This document shows, in pieces, positions 1-7,854 of a DNA stretch of 64,000 nt. The notes beneath the pieces were generated by a model. That model ran no database searches and had not been told where the DNA came from. It worked only from the letters and a program-made list of their open reading frames with translations. A program made the position numbers and the translations under genes. Position 1 is the first letter of the stretch; every line of letters starts with the position of its first letter. Source of the stretch: Toxonevra muliebris (taxonomy: Eukaryota; Arthropoda; Insecta; Diptera; Pallopteridae); NCBI GenBank assembly GCA_963691655.1, contig OY829327.1, positions 88,235,471 to 88,299,470 on the forward strand. The letters are read 5' to 3'.

Positions 1-2451
1 AACTATAATAAAATGGTAGATGTACCATTCGTTATATATGCGGATTTTGAATGCATTCTTCAAAGTGTTGACACATGCACTCAAAATCCTACATCTAGTT
101 ATAGTAATATAGTGAATAAGCATGTCCCTTGTGCATTCAGTTACTTTATCAAATGTTCATATAATGACGCATTAAATAAGCACATAATATATAAAGGGGA
201 TGATGCCCCCAGCGTATTTATTGATAGCTTAGTTAAGGATATCAAAGATATCTATTATAAATACACCTCAATTATAAAGCCAATGAATCTTTTATCATTA
301 GAAGAAGAAATATTTCAAATTAATAGCCCCATTTGCCATATTTGTAAAAAGTTTTTAAATCAGACAGATAGAGTTTCTGATCATTGTCATCTAACTGGCA
401 AATATAGAGGACCAGCACATTCAGAGTGCAATTTAAAATATGTTTCCCCTAAATTTTTCCCAATTTTTTTTCATAACTTTTCTGGCTATGATTGCCATTT
501 ATTTGTTAAGGAATTAGCAAATATTCCAGGTGACATTACATTAATTCCTTTAAATAAGGAATTATATATATCACTTTCAAAGCTTATAGTTGTGAGTGAT
601 AATCAAACTATAGAGCTAAGATTTTTAGACTCCTTTAGATTCATGCCCTCAAGTTTAGAATCTTTAGCTAAAAATCTCATGAAAGAAGATTTTCAAGCAG
701 TTAAGTCAAAGTTCGAAAGTGATAACGAATTTAATTTAATTACTAGAAAAGGAGTATTCCCTTATGAGTACATAGACTCCTGGGAAAAGTTGAATGAAAA
801 TTGTCTCCCATCTCGCGATAAATTTTTCAGTAGATTAAACAACATTGAATGCTTGGAGGAGGACTTCCAACATGCTCAAAATGTTTGGGATTCCTTCCAG
901 TGCAGATCAATGTGGGATTATCTGGAACTATATTTAACATCTGACGTGCTTCTGCTTACAGATATTTTTGAAAATTTTAGAAAAATTTGCAAAAAAATAT
1001 ATAATCTTGACCCTTGTCATTATTATACAGCACCTGGTCTGTCATGGGATGCCATGTTAAAAATAACTGAAATAAAACTTGAACTTTTCAGTGATATTAA
1101 TATGCAGACATTTGTCCAAAGGGGCATACGGGGAGGCATTGTTCAATGTTCTAAAAGGCATTCGAAAGCAAACAATAAATACTTGAGTAATTATGATGAT
1201 GATAAAACATCTGAATATCTCATGTATTTAGATGCAAATAATTTGTACGGTTGGGCTATGTCACAACCGCTACCATATGGTAATTTTGAGTGGATTGATG
1301 CAATCGATTTTGACATCTCTCAAATAAATTCTGATTTGAGTGTAGGTTATATTTTGGAAGTGGATTTAGAATATCCAAGTGCTATTCATGATTACCACAA
1401 TGATTTGCCATTTTGTGCGGAAATCAAAACAGTTGGGGACTCCAAATTTGCGAAGTTAATACCCAACTTAGGAAATAAAACCAAATATATTATTCATTCT
1501 CAAAATTTACTGCAATGCCTAAAATATGGTTTAAAATTGTCACAAATTCATAGAGTTCTACGGTTTAGTCAAAAATGTTGGTTGAAAGACTACATTGATT
1601 TAAATACTCACCATAGAACACTAGCAAGAAATGAGTTTGAAAAGAATTTCTTTAAGCTATTGAACAATGCCGTGTATGGAAAAACAATGGAAAATGTAGA
1701 AAAGCGAAAAGATGTTAAAATAGTGACAGGATGGGAAAATAGAGGGAGACATTTAGGGGCGAGAGCTCTAATTGCCAAGCCTAATTTTCATAGCTGTACC
1801 GAATTCATTACAAATATGGTTGCGGTTCAAATGAATAGAGTGCATATATGCTATGATAAACCAATATATTTAGGTTTCTGTGTGCTTGAAATATCAAAGT
1901 GGAAAATGTATGATTTCCATTATGAGTACATGAAACCTAAATATAATGAAAATTTGTGTTTGAACTATATGGATACAGATTCATTTGTATACACAATAAA
2001 AACTGAAGACTTTTATTGTGATATTGCAAATGATATCGATTCAAAATTTGACACTTCTGATTATCCCCCCGAAAATCGTTTCAAATTTCCTCAAAAAAAT
2101 AAAAAAGTTTTGGGAATGATGAAAGACGAAAATCAAGGGAGAATAATGAAAGAATTCATTGGCTTAAGGTCAAAAATGTATTCCATTGATGTGGAAAATT
2201 GCAATGAAATAACAAAGGCTAAAGGGGTAAAGAAGTCTGTTCTTAAAGATATGGGTCTAATTGACTATAAAGAGTGTCTTTACAACAAAAAAGTATTTCG
2301 TGGATGTATGTATACATTTAAATCAAACATGCATACTGTGTATACAAACGCATTAAACAAAATAACTTTGAGTTGTAACGATGACAAAAGGTGCATTAGA
2401 TCTGATGGCATCAATACATACGCTTGGGGGCATTATAGAATAGATGTGTAA
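1..2451 (+). CDS. Polinton protein-primed DNA polymerase B (5' end off-window)
   Basis: Family B, protein-primed replicase of a Polinton/Maverick; it would copy the linear element from its ends. The frame is open from base 1, and the first ATG (13) falls inside the exonuclease domain, so the true start lies upstream. Numbering from that ATG, Exo I is D11-F-E13, a Cys/His module resembling recombination endonuclease VII is CHIC 108-111 with DHCH 123-126 and C139, Exo II is HNFSGYD 154-160, and Exo III is YLTSD near 307-311. Polymerase motif A is YLDANNLYG 405-413, motif B NNAVYG 551-556, motif C YMDTDS 652-657. All catalytic carboxylates are present and the 812 visible codons carry no stop. 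It converges on the capsid cassette with a 294-bp gap. Identity is near certain; only the N-terminus is missing. Confidence 0.95.
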   Translation, partial: NYNKMVDVPFVIYADFECILQSVDTCTQNPTSSYSNIVNKHVPCAFSYFIKCSYNDALNKHIIYKGDDAPSVFIDSLVKDIKDIYYKYTSIIKPMNLLSLEEEIFQINSPICHICKKFLNQTDRVSDHCHLTGKYRGPAHSECNLKYVSPKFFPIFFHNFSGYDCHLFVKELANIPGDITLIPLNKELYISLSKLIVVSDNQTIELRFLDSFRFMPSSLESLAKNLMKEDFQAVKSKFESDNEFNLITRKGVFPYEYIDSWEKLNENCLPSRDKFFSRLNNIECLEEDFQHAQNVWDSFQCRSMWDYLELYLTSDVLLLTDIFENFRKICKKIYNLDPCHYYTAPGLSWDAMLKITEIKLELFSDINMQTFVQRGIRGGIVQCSKRHSKANNKYLSNYDDDKTSEYLMYLDANNLYGWAMSQPLPYGNFEWIDAIDFDISQINSDLSVGYILEVDLEYPSAIHDYHNDLPFCAEIKTVGDSKFAKLIPNLGNKTKYIIHSQNLLQCLKYGLKLSQIHRVLRFSQKCWLKDYIDLNTHHRTLARNEFEKNFFKLLNNAVYGKTMENVEKRKDVKIVTGWENRGRHLGARALIAKPNFHSCTEFITNMVAVQMNRVHICYDKPIYLGFCVLEISKWKMYDFHYEYMKPKYNENLCLNYMDTDSFVYTIKTEDFYCDIANDIDSKFDTSDYPPENRFKFPQKNKKVLGMMKDENQGRIMKEFIGLRSKMYSIDVENCNEITKAKGVKKSVLKDMGLIDYKECLYNKKVFRGCMYTFKSNMHTVYTNALNKITLSCNDDKRCIRSDGINTYAWGHYRIDV

Positions 2452-2745
2452 GAGTTCTTTATTTTATAGTTCTTTATTTTATAAGTTTAACTTTATTTGA
2501 ATATTGTGATTGTATAGTTCTTTATTTTATAAGTTTTGATCCCTTTTATAAAAAAAAAAGGAAAAATATGTAAATAAATGAAAAAATGTTGTGCTTTGTA
2601 TTTATTTCAAAATGAATTCTTTATTATTAATAAAATGTTTAATAAAAATAAAAAATTACATATGTTCTTATTTTATTTGCAACGATGATTATGCCAAAGT
2701 AAGTATTCCATTTTCAGAGGGTTCCAATATTTCTCCGTTTTGTGT
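2452..2745. terminator. Convergent 3' region between polymerase and capsid genes
   Basis: No gene is seen here. Three copies of AGTTCTTTATTTTATA occur at about 2453, 2468 and 2516. An AATAAA for the polymerase transcript lies at 2573-2578. On the opposite strand TTTATT at 2601-2606 and 2620-2625 can serve the leftward capsid transcript. The arrangement is what two convergent polyadenylated transcripts need. The function of the 16-mer repeat is unknown. Confidence 0.6.
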
Positions 2746-3939
2746 TTATACAATTTTTCGTATTTCATTTGTTAGAGGAGTATATTCAATAAGACGATCG
2801 TGAAGTAATAAACAATATGCAGACGTATTTGCTGGAATGTTACTTGAAGATTTAAATTCGATTCTAATATCAATTGGTCCAGTTTTAACACTTTCATTCT
2901 GATATGTCACATCTATTACTATTAACGGTGCATCAGATTTATATTTTTCGGAAGTTAGAAGTGGTTGAGGATCTCTCATATAATAGGATTGTTGGAATTT
3001 TGAATACATTTCATATAATATAGCATAACGATCATGATCAAATTTCACATTTAGATCTTCATATGGGTATGTTTCTGAATTTAAATATACTTTCAAGTCA
3101 GTGAGATTACAATGTTGAAATGTATTTTTATTCTTTCCATCAGTTGATTGAAATCCAATAATTATTTGACGTGGCCTTTCATTTTGAAGAGCAAGTTTAA
3201 CATTCCAAATATGATTTGTACCTGCAACAAGTGTGGGGTTTATATGACAATCCCAACTGCGAAATGCTAATTGGATAGGACGGCTGCTTTTAATTGTCTT
3301 GTAAATCTCTAGCTTAGTTGAATCTGATAGTTGAATATGAGGAACTTTCCACATAACATTTGAAATTTGAATTTTAACCTTTTCATTCGGATCAGTAGAA
3401 AGAGCAACAAATTCATCCGATTTAGCACGTCGTAGAATTAATTCATGTTTCGCATTCAAAATTATTTTATGATAGTCTTCAGCAAATCCTAAAAACATTT
3501 TTAACGGGATGCAAAAGTTAAAATGTCCTTCTTTTGGTACTAATTCTTTATGAGTTGACCATCCCGCATTCTGCAGCATTTTGCTTTCATTACCGCTTAG
3601 AGAAACATAATTTTTCATTGTTGTACTGATTCCTAGATTACGTGTCCGATCAATTTCCATTCCATTTATTTCATAACGAATTTCATCAAATAAAAATCCT
3701 ATACAATTGTTTTTGAATTTAATATTATTTGAAACTTTCTTCGGATCTACTGTTATTAAACCATCAATAAAAATAAAACTTTCGCTAGGTAAAATGTAGA
3801 GATCCTGATGTTGAATTGGTATACGGATTTCATCGCTGTTATTAAATGATTGTAAGTATGATGAGTAGCTATGATACTCTTTTTTGATAACACTGTCATC
3901 ATACAAAGGTTTTTGTAAAATGTTGATTATTTCACTCAT
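2746..3939 (-). CDS. Polinton major capsid protein (double jelly-roll, hexon-like)
   Basis: A 397-residue protein that I recognise as the major capsid family of arthropod Polintons/adintoviruses, whose fold is a double jelly-roll. The C-terminal third carries the signature stretch beginning PLIVIDVTYQNESVKTGP (about residue 338 on) and the block AYCLLLHDR near 377-385. It has alternating beta-rich segments, no signal peptide and no membrane span. It is the last gene of the leftward cassette. Its ATG (3939-3937) overlaps the TGA of the upstream 48-codon ORF as ATGA, which suggests coupled translation. It is intact. Family assignment is from remembered motifs, not a search, but gene order (protease, penton, capsid) supports it. 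Confidence 0.85.
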   Translation of the reverse strand: MSEIINILQKPLYDDSVIKKEYHSYSSYLQSFNNSDEIRIPIQHQDLYILPSESFIFIDGLITVDPKKVSNNIKFKNNCIGFLFDEIRYEINGMEIDRTRNLGISTTMKNYVSLSGNESKMLQNAGWSTHKELVPKEGHFNFCIPLKMFLGFAEDYHKIILNAKHELILRRAKSDEFVALSTDPNEKVKIQISNVMWKVPHIQLSDSTKLEIYKTIKSSRPIQLAFRSWDCHINPTLVAGTNHIWNVKLALQNERPRQIIIGFQSTDGKNKNTFQHCNLTDLKVYLNSETYPYEDLNVKFDHDRYAILYEMYSKFQQSYYMRDPQPLLTSEKYKSDAPLIVIDVTYQNESVKTGPIDIRIEFKSSSNIPANTSAYCLLLHDRLIEYTPLTNEIRKIV

Positions 3940-4082
3940 AATAGTTTTTTTATTTTGAATCCTAATGTTTTCAAAAATTCCGTATTTGATTTTGTTAATA
4001 TTTTGTTTTGAGCTCTCGTTTCTATGACTCCTCTTCTTTGTTCAACAGTTGACATAGAACTGACAAAAGGTACATGTTTCAT
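3936..4082 (-). CDS. Small basic 48-residue protein in the capsid cassette
   Basis: ATG at 4082-4080, 48 codons, stop TGA at 3938-3936. The stop shares four bases with the capsid start (ATGA). The predicted product is basic, with a run of Lys at the C-terminus (KIKKLL) and the segment TEFLKTLGF. It starts 20 bases after the penton stop, so it fills the only gap in the leftward cassette. I recall short lysine-rich proteins ending in an FLKxLG-type motif in other Polintons, but cannot confirm homology. A core or maturation role, by analogy with small basic adenoviral proteins, is speculation. It may instead be a translational relay that delivers ribosomes to the capsid ATG. Confidence 0.6.
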   Translation of the reverse strand: MKHVPFVSSMSTVEQRRGVIETRAQNKILTKSNTEFLKTLGFKIKKLL

Positions 4083-4102
4083 AAAATTTTTATTATAAAT
4101 AA

Positions 4103-4789
4103 TCATTCTTTTTGAGGTTTAAGGTGGATCCGAAGAGTGATTGTTTCTCCGCGGAAATTTATTAGATCACCGTTTTGATCTACCAGCTTAACTGATATAG
4201 AACTTATCTCGCGAACGTTCACTGGTAAATATATAACATTATTCGGAACTTCGTTTATTTTATAGCCTGGGCTAACATCTGGTGAAAATTCATGAAGCGT
4301 ATGCACAGGCACGTTATTTATGTATGATCCCATTATCAAATTACATTCAATGCGTATGCTATTAACTTTAATAATATTAACAGGATTGTCAGATATATGT
4401 AATGTATTTGCGTTTAGTTCTCTTTTGCTAAATCCTAATAGCGAACCGATACTTCGATCTCTATTGAACCAGATTTGTTTATTGGACTTGACTTCTGTTT
4501 TGAGCGTGTTGTTGTTTGCATAAATTGACAATGTAGTTGACAAGTTTGCACGTTGCAATTCCGACACAATATAATTTTTGATATCATCCACCTCGTAAGA
4601 TCCCACAGGTATTTCAACAACGCCACCTTCATAATGAAACAAATTATTAGTCTCATCGACGTTAGGTATAGAATTATAAGTTTGAAAATCAACAAGACCG
4701 CACAAGTAGTTTGTTTTTAATTGTATTGGTGGAAAATAATCTGCAGTTAATACTGAAGTATCTCCATTCAAAATAAATGTCATCGACAT
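4103..4789 (-). CDS. Polinton minor capsid protein (penton-like, single jelly-roll)
   Basis: A 228-residue protein matching the penton/minor capsid family of Polintons, predicted to plug the fivefold vertices. Visible features are an N-terminal strand region beginning MSMTFILNGDTS, the segment VVEIPVGSYEVDDIKNYI near 57-74 typical of this family, a GSLLGFSKRE block near 114-123, and a C-terminal beta strand ITLRIHLK. ATG is at 4789-4787. The protease stop lies 48 bases upstream, and the small basic ORF starts 20 bases downstream. The frame is intact. The position between protease and major capsid is the usual Polinton order. Confidence 0.8.
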   Translation of the reverse strand: MSMTFILNGDTSVLTADYFPPIQLKTNYLCGLVDFQTYNSIPNVDETNNLFHYEGGVVEIPVGSYEVDDIKNYIVSELQRANLSTTLSIYANNNTLKTEVKSNKQIWFNRDRSIGSLLGFSKRELNANTLHISDNPVNIIKVNSIRIECNLIMGSYINNVPVHTLHEFSPDVSPGYKINEVPNNVIYLPVNVREISSISVKLVDQNGDLINFRGETITLRIHLKPQKE

Positions 4790-4837
4790 GTTGATGGTTT
4801 AAAATGAAATAGCTTTTTGTGTGTATTGAAATTATAT

Positions 4838-5110
4838 TTATATATTTATTTCATATAAAAATTTTAAACATAAATGTCCACAATTAAAAGTATTATATTT
4901 TTGATGTCTGGTGTGATTATATCTAATGTTATGACCTAAGTACTTTATTATCTCTAATGGAGGTTGTAAATTTCCGAAACTATCGAAGTATTCATTATTG
5001 TTACAATTTTTATGATATGCTACCCAATGTGTGCCGAAACCAGAGCTGTCATCCAAATTAACTATACCACATTCATGTTTGCGAGGTTTTTTCGGTAGAG
5101 AGTTGCGCAT
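4838..5110 (-). CDS. Adenain-like cysteine protease (expressed by -1 frameshift?)
   Basis: Maturation protease of the Ulp1/adenain (C5-like) fold that would process capsid precursors. From the only in-frame ATG (5110) the product is 90 residues with His28 (GTHWVAY), Asp43 (YFDSFG) and Cys77 (NCGHLCL), a complete catalytic triad. Family members carry an additional N-terminal segment ending FRGVFMR. That segment is encoded here too (about 5111-5180), but in frame with no ATG. The frame stays open back through the end of the PLA2/pVI gene, to a stop near 5235. The protease is therefore probably made as a -1 frameshift extension of the upstream protein (slippery site 5197-5203), or from a spliced or non-AUG start. 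Residue identities are seen directly; the expression route is inferred. Confidence 0.8.
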   Translation of the reverse strand: MRNSLPKKPRKHECGIVNLDDSSGFGTHWVAYHKNCNNNEYFDSFGNLQPPLEIIKYLGHNIRYNHTRHQKYNTFNCGHLCLKFLYEINI

Positions 5111-5190
5111 GAAAACTCCTCTGAAATTAGCTAATTGACGTGTATATTTTATTATATCATTTTCATTGAGGGCTCTTTTGGGTAGTCTTT

Positions 5191-6015
5191 CTAAAAGTTT
5201 TTTGAACTCGGTGATAGATATAAACCATATCCTTTTTTATAAGGTTTGAGATGAAGTCCTTTTCCCATAGCTATAGCTTCAATAGTTTTGTTGTGGCGGT
5301 TAGCTTCTTTTAATTCTTCTCTTGCAGACTTTGCTGAAGTAATCCATTTTGCAACACCTGATGCACCAGATGTTACTGCACCCAGAGCTGATAAGGCCGC
5401 GAATAGTGGTATTAAAGGTAGCAATCCTCCAACTTTTGGAATGGGTATTATCCTAGGTATTTTAACATTTGATTTATTTTCACCAAAAGTTTTAGATATG
5501 GTTTTTCTAGCTGCTGCTATGGCACTTTTAATATCATAAGATTTTTTTACAACCTTTTTAGCATCTCTAACTGCTTTATTAAATAGTTTCCTTTCAACTG
5601 CATTGTACTTTTGCTTTGTCTTAATACCCATACCCAATTTAACTTTTGTTTTCATAGCGTTTGTTACAAACCAAGCTGCTGCACGTTCACTGACTTTACT
5701 ATCTTTAGATTTGACACGATTCCACGCTTTTTCCTTTAAAATCTGATCTGCTATATGACGTTTTTGTACGTCTTTATTTTGCGAATAAGCTATATCGTGA
5801 GCTTTACAAGCTGCATCTAATGGGTTTATACCTTTATCACCCCTTAGCAACCGCTTCTCTAGTTTTGTACCAGGACCGCAAAATTGATAACCAGGCAAGT
5901 GAAGTTCAACCGGTAGACTGTTTATTAAATTGTTGACAAAACCTTTTCCTTCACGTGCTTGATTTCGACTGACAGGATATTTATAAAAATGTTTCATAAT
6001 ACATTGTTTATTCAT
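5191..6015 (-). CDS. PLA2-like / pVI-like membrane-lytic capsid protein
   Basis: A 274-residue Polinton structural protein combining a parvovirus-VP1-type phospholipase A2 domain with an adenovirus pVI-like tail. The PLA2 calcium loop is YQFCGPGT (43-50), and the catalytic helix contains DAACKAHDIAYS with the His73-Asp74 pair. A basic middle region is followed by a hydrophobic, Ala/Gly-rich segment near 195-228 suited to membrane insertion, then a tail with LKPYKKGYGLYLSP. A role in escaping endosomal membranes is known for the related domains and is inferred here. ATG is at 6015; an alternative is Met7. It heads the leftward cassette, divergent from the ATPase with only 57 bases between. A slippery heptamer lies at its 3' end. 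Confidence 0.85.
   Translation of the reverse strand: MNKQCIMKHFYKYPVSRNQAREGKGFVNNLINSLPVELHLPGYQFCGPGTKLEKRLLRGDKGINPLDAACKAHDIAYSQNKDVQKRHIADQILKEKAWNRVKSKDSKVSERAAAWFVTNAMKTKVKLGMGIKTKQKYNAVERKLFNKAVRDAKKVVKKSYDIKSAIAAARKTISKTFGENKSNVKIPRIIPIPKVGGLLPLIPLFAALSALGAVTSGASGVAKWITSAKSAREELKEANRHNKTIEAIAMGKGLHLKPYKKGYGLYLSPSSKNF
5197..5203 (-). promoter_or_regulatory. Candidate -1 ribosomal frameshift site A_AAA_AAC
   Basis: On the minus strand the zero-frame codons at the end of the PLA2/pVI gene read TCA AAA AAC TTT TAG. This contains the canonical X_XXY_YYZ heptamer A_AAA_AAC, one sense codon before the stop (5193-5191). A slip of one base back puts ribosomes in the frame that is open through the protease. 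No strong GC-rich stem is obvious 5-9 bases downstream, so a stimulatory structure is not demonstrated. Alternatives are a simple frameshift mutation in this copy, or splicing. Confidence 0.6.
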
Positions 6016-6072
6016 TAAAGTACACTCAATAAATGAAGATAACGCAATACAAGTTCCTGATATATATCAATA
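6016..6072. promoter_or_regulatory. 57-bp divergent promoter region
   Basis: The leftward capsid cassette and the rightward ATPase start within 57 bases of each other. This spacer, or sequence inside the genes, must hold both promoters and both 5' leaders. The spacer is AT-rich and contains GATATATATC (about 6058-6067), a palindromic TATA-like stretch just before the ATPase ATG. No TCAGT initiator is visible. Bidirectional use is inferred from gene layout only. Confidence 0.45.
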
Positions 6073-6759
6073 ATGCGGTTAATTAAACAAAATCAGACGA
6101 TAAAAGTGAGAAATGTCGATCATTCTACAGAAAATTCCAGGGTTGTGAAACATAGTTCATTACTACCAAATAATATAAGATCACTTATTGTGGGACCATC
6201 AAATTGTGGAAAGACGAATGTTATGCTAAGTTTAATAGAAAGCCCTAATGGACTCAAATTTGAAAATATATATATATTCTCGAAATCTTTATATCAACCA
6301 AAATATGAATATCTGAAACAATTGATATCTTCCATTAAAGGAATAGGATATCACACATTTTCTCAAAATACTGATGTATTTCCACCAGAAAATGCCAAAC
6401 GCAACTCCATTATGATATTTGATGATGTAGCTTGTGAGAAACAAAATAACATACGTTCATACTTTTGCATGGGACGACATAAAGATATTGATAGTTTTTA
6501 TTTATGTCAAACTTACACACATGTACCAAAACATTTGATTCGAGATAATGCTAACTTTATTATTATATTTAAACAAGATGATATGAATATGAAACATATT
6601 TATAGTGATCACGTAACTACAGATATGTCTTATGAAAAGTTTCGCGAAATATGCGCTGAATGCTGGAAGGAGAAATACGGTTTTTTGGTAATAAGCAAGG
6701 ATGATTCTATTGATACATCACGATATAGAAAGGGATTTGATATTTTCATTCAACTATAA
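6073..6759 (+). CDS. Polinton A32-like genome-packaging ATPase (FtsK-HerA)
   Basis: A 228-residue ATPase that would drive DNA into capsids. Walker A is GPSNCGKT at residues 41-48; Walker B is SIMIFDDV at about 112-119, with two acidic residues. A downstream RHKDIDSFYLCQTYTHVPKHL segment near 139-159 matches the sensor/arginine-finger region of viral A32-type packaging enzymes. Length is normal for the family and the frame is intact. It diverges from the PLA2/pVI gene and begins the rightward cassette. Function is well supported by both Walker motifs and neighbours. Confidence 0.9.
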   Translation: MRLIKQNQTIKVRNVDHSTENSRVVKHSSLLPNNIRSLIVGPSNCGKTNVMLSLIESPNGLKFENIYIFSKSLYQPKYEYLKQLISSIKGIGYHTFSQNTDVFPPENAKRNSIMIFDDVACEKQNNIRSYFCMGRHKDIDSFYLCQTYTHVPKHLIRDNANFIIIFKQDDMNMKHIYSDHVTTDMSYEKFREICAECWKEKYGFLVISKDDSIDTSRYRKGFDIFIQL

Positions 6760-6832
6760 AACATTTGACAACATCACATATTTAATCAGTTCTTATTATA
6801 ACCTATTCGAATGCTGTAATTAATATCTGATC

Positions 6833-6944
6833 TGTTAAAAACTGTTTTTGATATTTGTTAAACCTGTTTTGAGAGCTGTTAAACTTTTTAGAGAGCTGTT
6901 GAACTTTTTAGAGAGCTGTTAAACTTTAAGAGAGACCTGTTAAA
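6833..6944 (+). repeat. Period-20 tandem repeat forming the 5' leader of the next gene
   Basis: Three clear units start at 6871, 6891 and 6911, each GAGAGCTGTTRAACTTTTTA or close to it. A fourth partial unit runs into the ATG at 6945, and degenerate CTGTTAAA copies precede them from 6833. The repeat ends exactly at the start codon. A bound protein, a promoter element or a leader structure are all possible; none is shown. Confidence 0.8.
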
Positions 6945-7835
6945 ATGGATGAAAAAGTACTTAGAGACATTATAAAAACTAGGAATGTAATACGTCAAAA
7001 ACACAAAGCCCTCAAAATTGGCGAATCTAATGCAGAAGCATTCTTTCAAACTACTTTTAAGCCAATAACAAAACCATTGAAAGAATTTGTTGCTGCGTCA
7101 TCCAAAAATATTAATATTAAACCAGACGAAACAGTTTTTAATGACGAGATTAATTATAAGAAGTTGAAGGCAACAAGTACACCATTGAAAAACCCTAAAC
7201 TTTTTGACGATACTTTTGCAACACCAAATCAAACATATAGTCTTGATGAAACTACAAAATTAAATCAAAGCCATCAAACTTTTCCTTCTGGCGTGCGTCT
7301 ACATGATTTAAGTCAATTAGCACAGAAAAATGAGTTAGACGTAGTGTATGGGCCACATAAGGACAGTGATGGTATATGGAAAATTGGAAATGCTTCATTC
7401 ATTTTAAATGATGATGAAATTCGTATAAATAATAAGAAATGGTATCTAACGCCAGGATTATATCAACTAATATTTTACAAAGCACCCCAAGAATATGCTG
7501 ATGATGATTTAGATATTTATAAAAAAATTTTATTCGATACAAATGCGCATAAGCGAAATTATAATAAACAAGAACAAAATAGAGGCACGCGATCATCTAA
7601 GTATCAAAATATTATTAAAAATCTAATAAATGAAAAACCCAAGGAATATCCTAAGGGAAGCGGTTTAATGGAATTAAGTAAAAAAAGAGTAAACTATGTG
7701 TATTGGAATGATCTCAATGAATTGGTTGATAGGTTACGTCTTTTAATATCATCCCAACAAGCTGGACACAATAATCATAATAATGAAATAATTTCTATTA
7801 TTGAAGAGCTAAAAGAAGAAGGAATTATAACATAA
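6945..7835 (+). CDS. Conserved Polinton protein, DUF8207-like
   Basis: A 296-residue protein of unknown function that recurs in invertebrate Polintons. I recognise the pattern: a lysine-rich helical N-terminus; a central IGNASFILNDDEI region near 145-157; then WYLTPGLYQLIF (near 166-177), DTNAHKRNYN (near 200-209), a linker, and a C-terminal helix with NELVDRLRLLISSQQAGHNNHNNEI followed by an EEL helix. It is probably a structural or DNA-processing factor, but no activity can be named. ATG at 6945 follows the period-20 repeat directly. The next ATG (7855) is 19 bases past its stop. No break was seen. Confidence 0.75.
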   Translation: MDEKVLRDIIKTRNVIRQKHKALKIGESNAEAFFQTTFKPITKPLKEFVAASSKNINIKPDETVFNDEINYKKLKATSTPLKNPKLFDDTFATPNQTYSLDETTKLNQSHQTFPSGVRLHDLSQLAQKNELDVVYGPHKDSDGIWKIGNASFILNDDEIRINNKKWYLTPGLYQLIFYKAPQEYADDDLDIYKKILFDTNAHKRNYNKQEQNRGTRSSKYQNIIKNLINEKPKEYPKGSGLMELSKKRVNYVYWNDLNELVDRLRLLISSQQAGHNNHNNEIISIIEELKEEGIIT

Positions 7836-7854
7836 ATTGATTTACATTTTGAGG

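Noticed and set aside
7837..7854. Extended N-terminus for the fibre-like protein
   Set aside because: It would begin at TTG two bases after the preceding stop; ATG 7855 is preferred.
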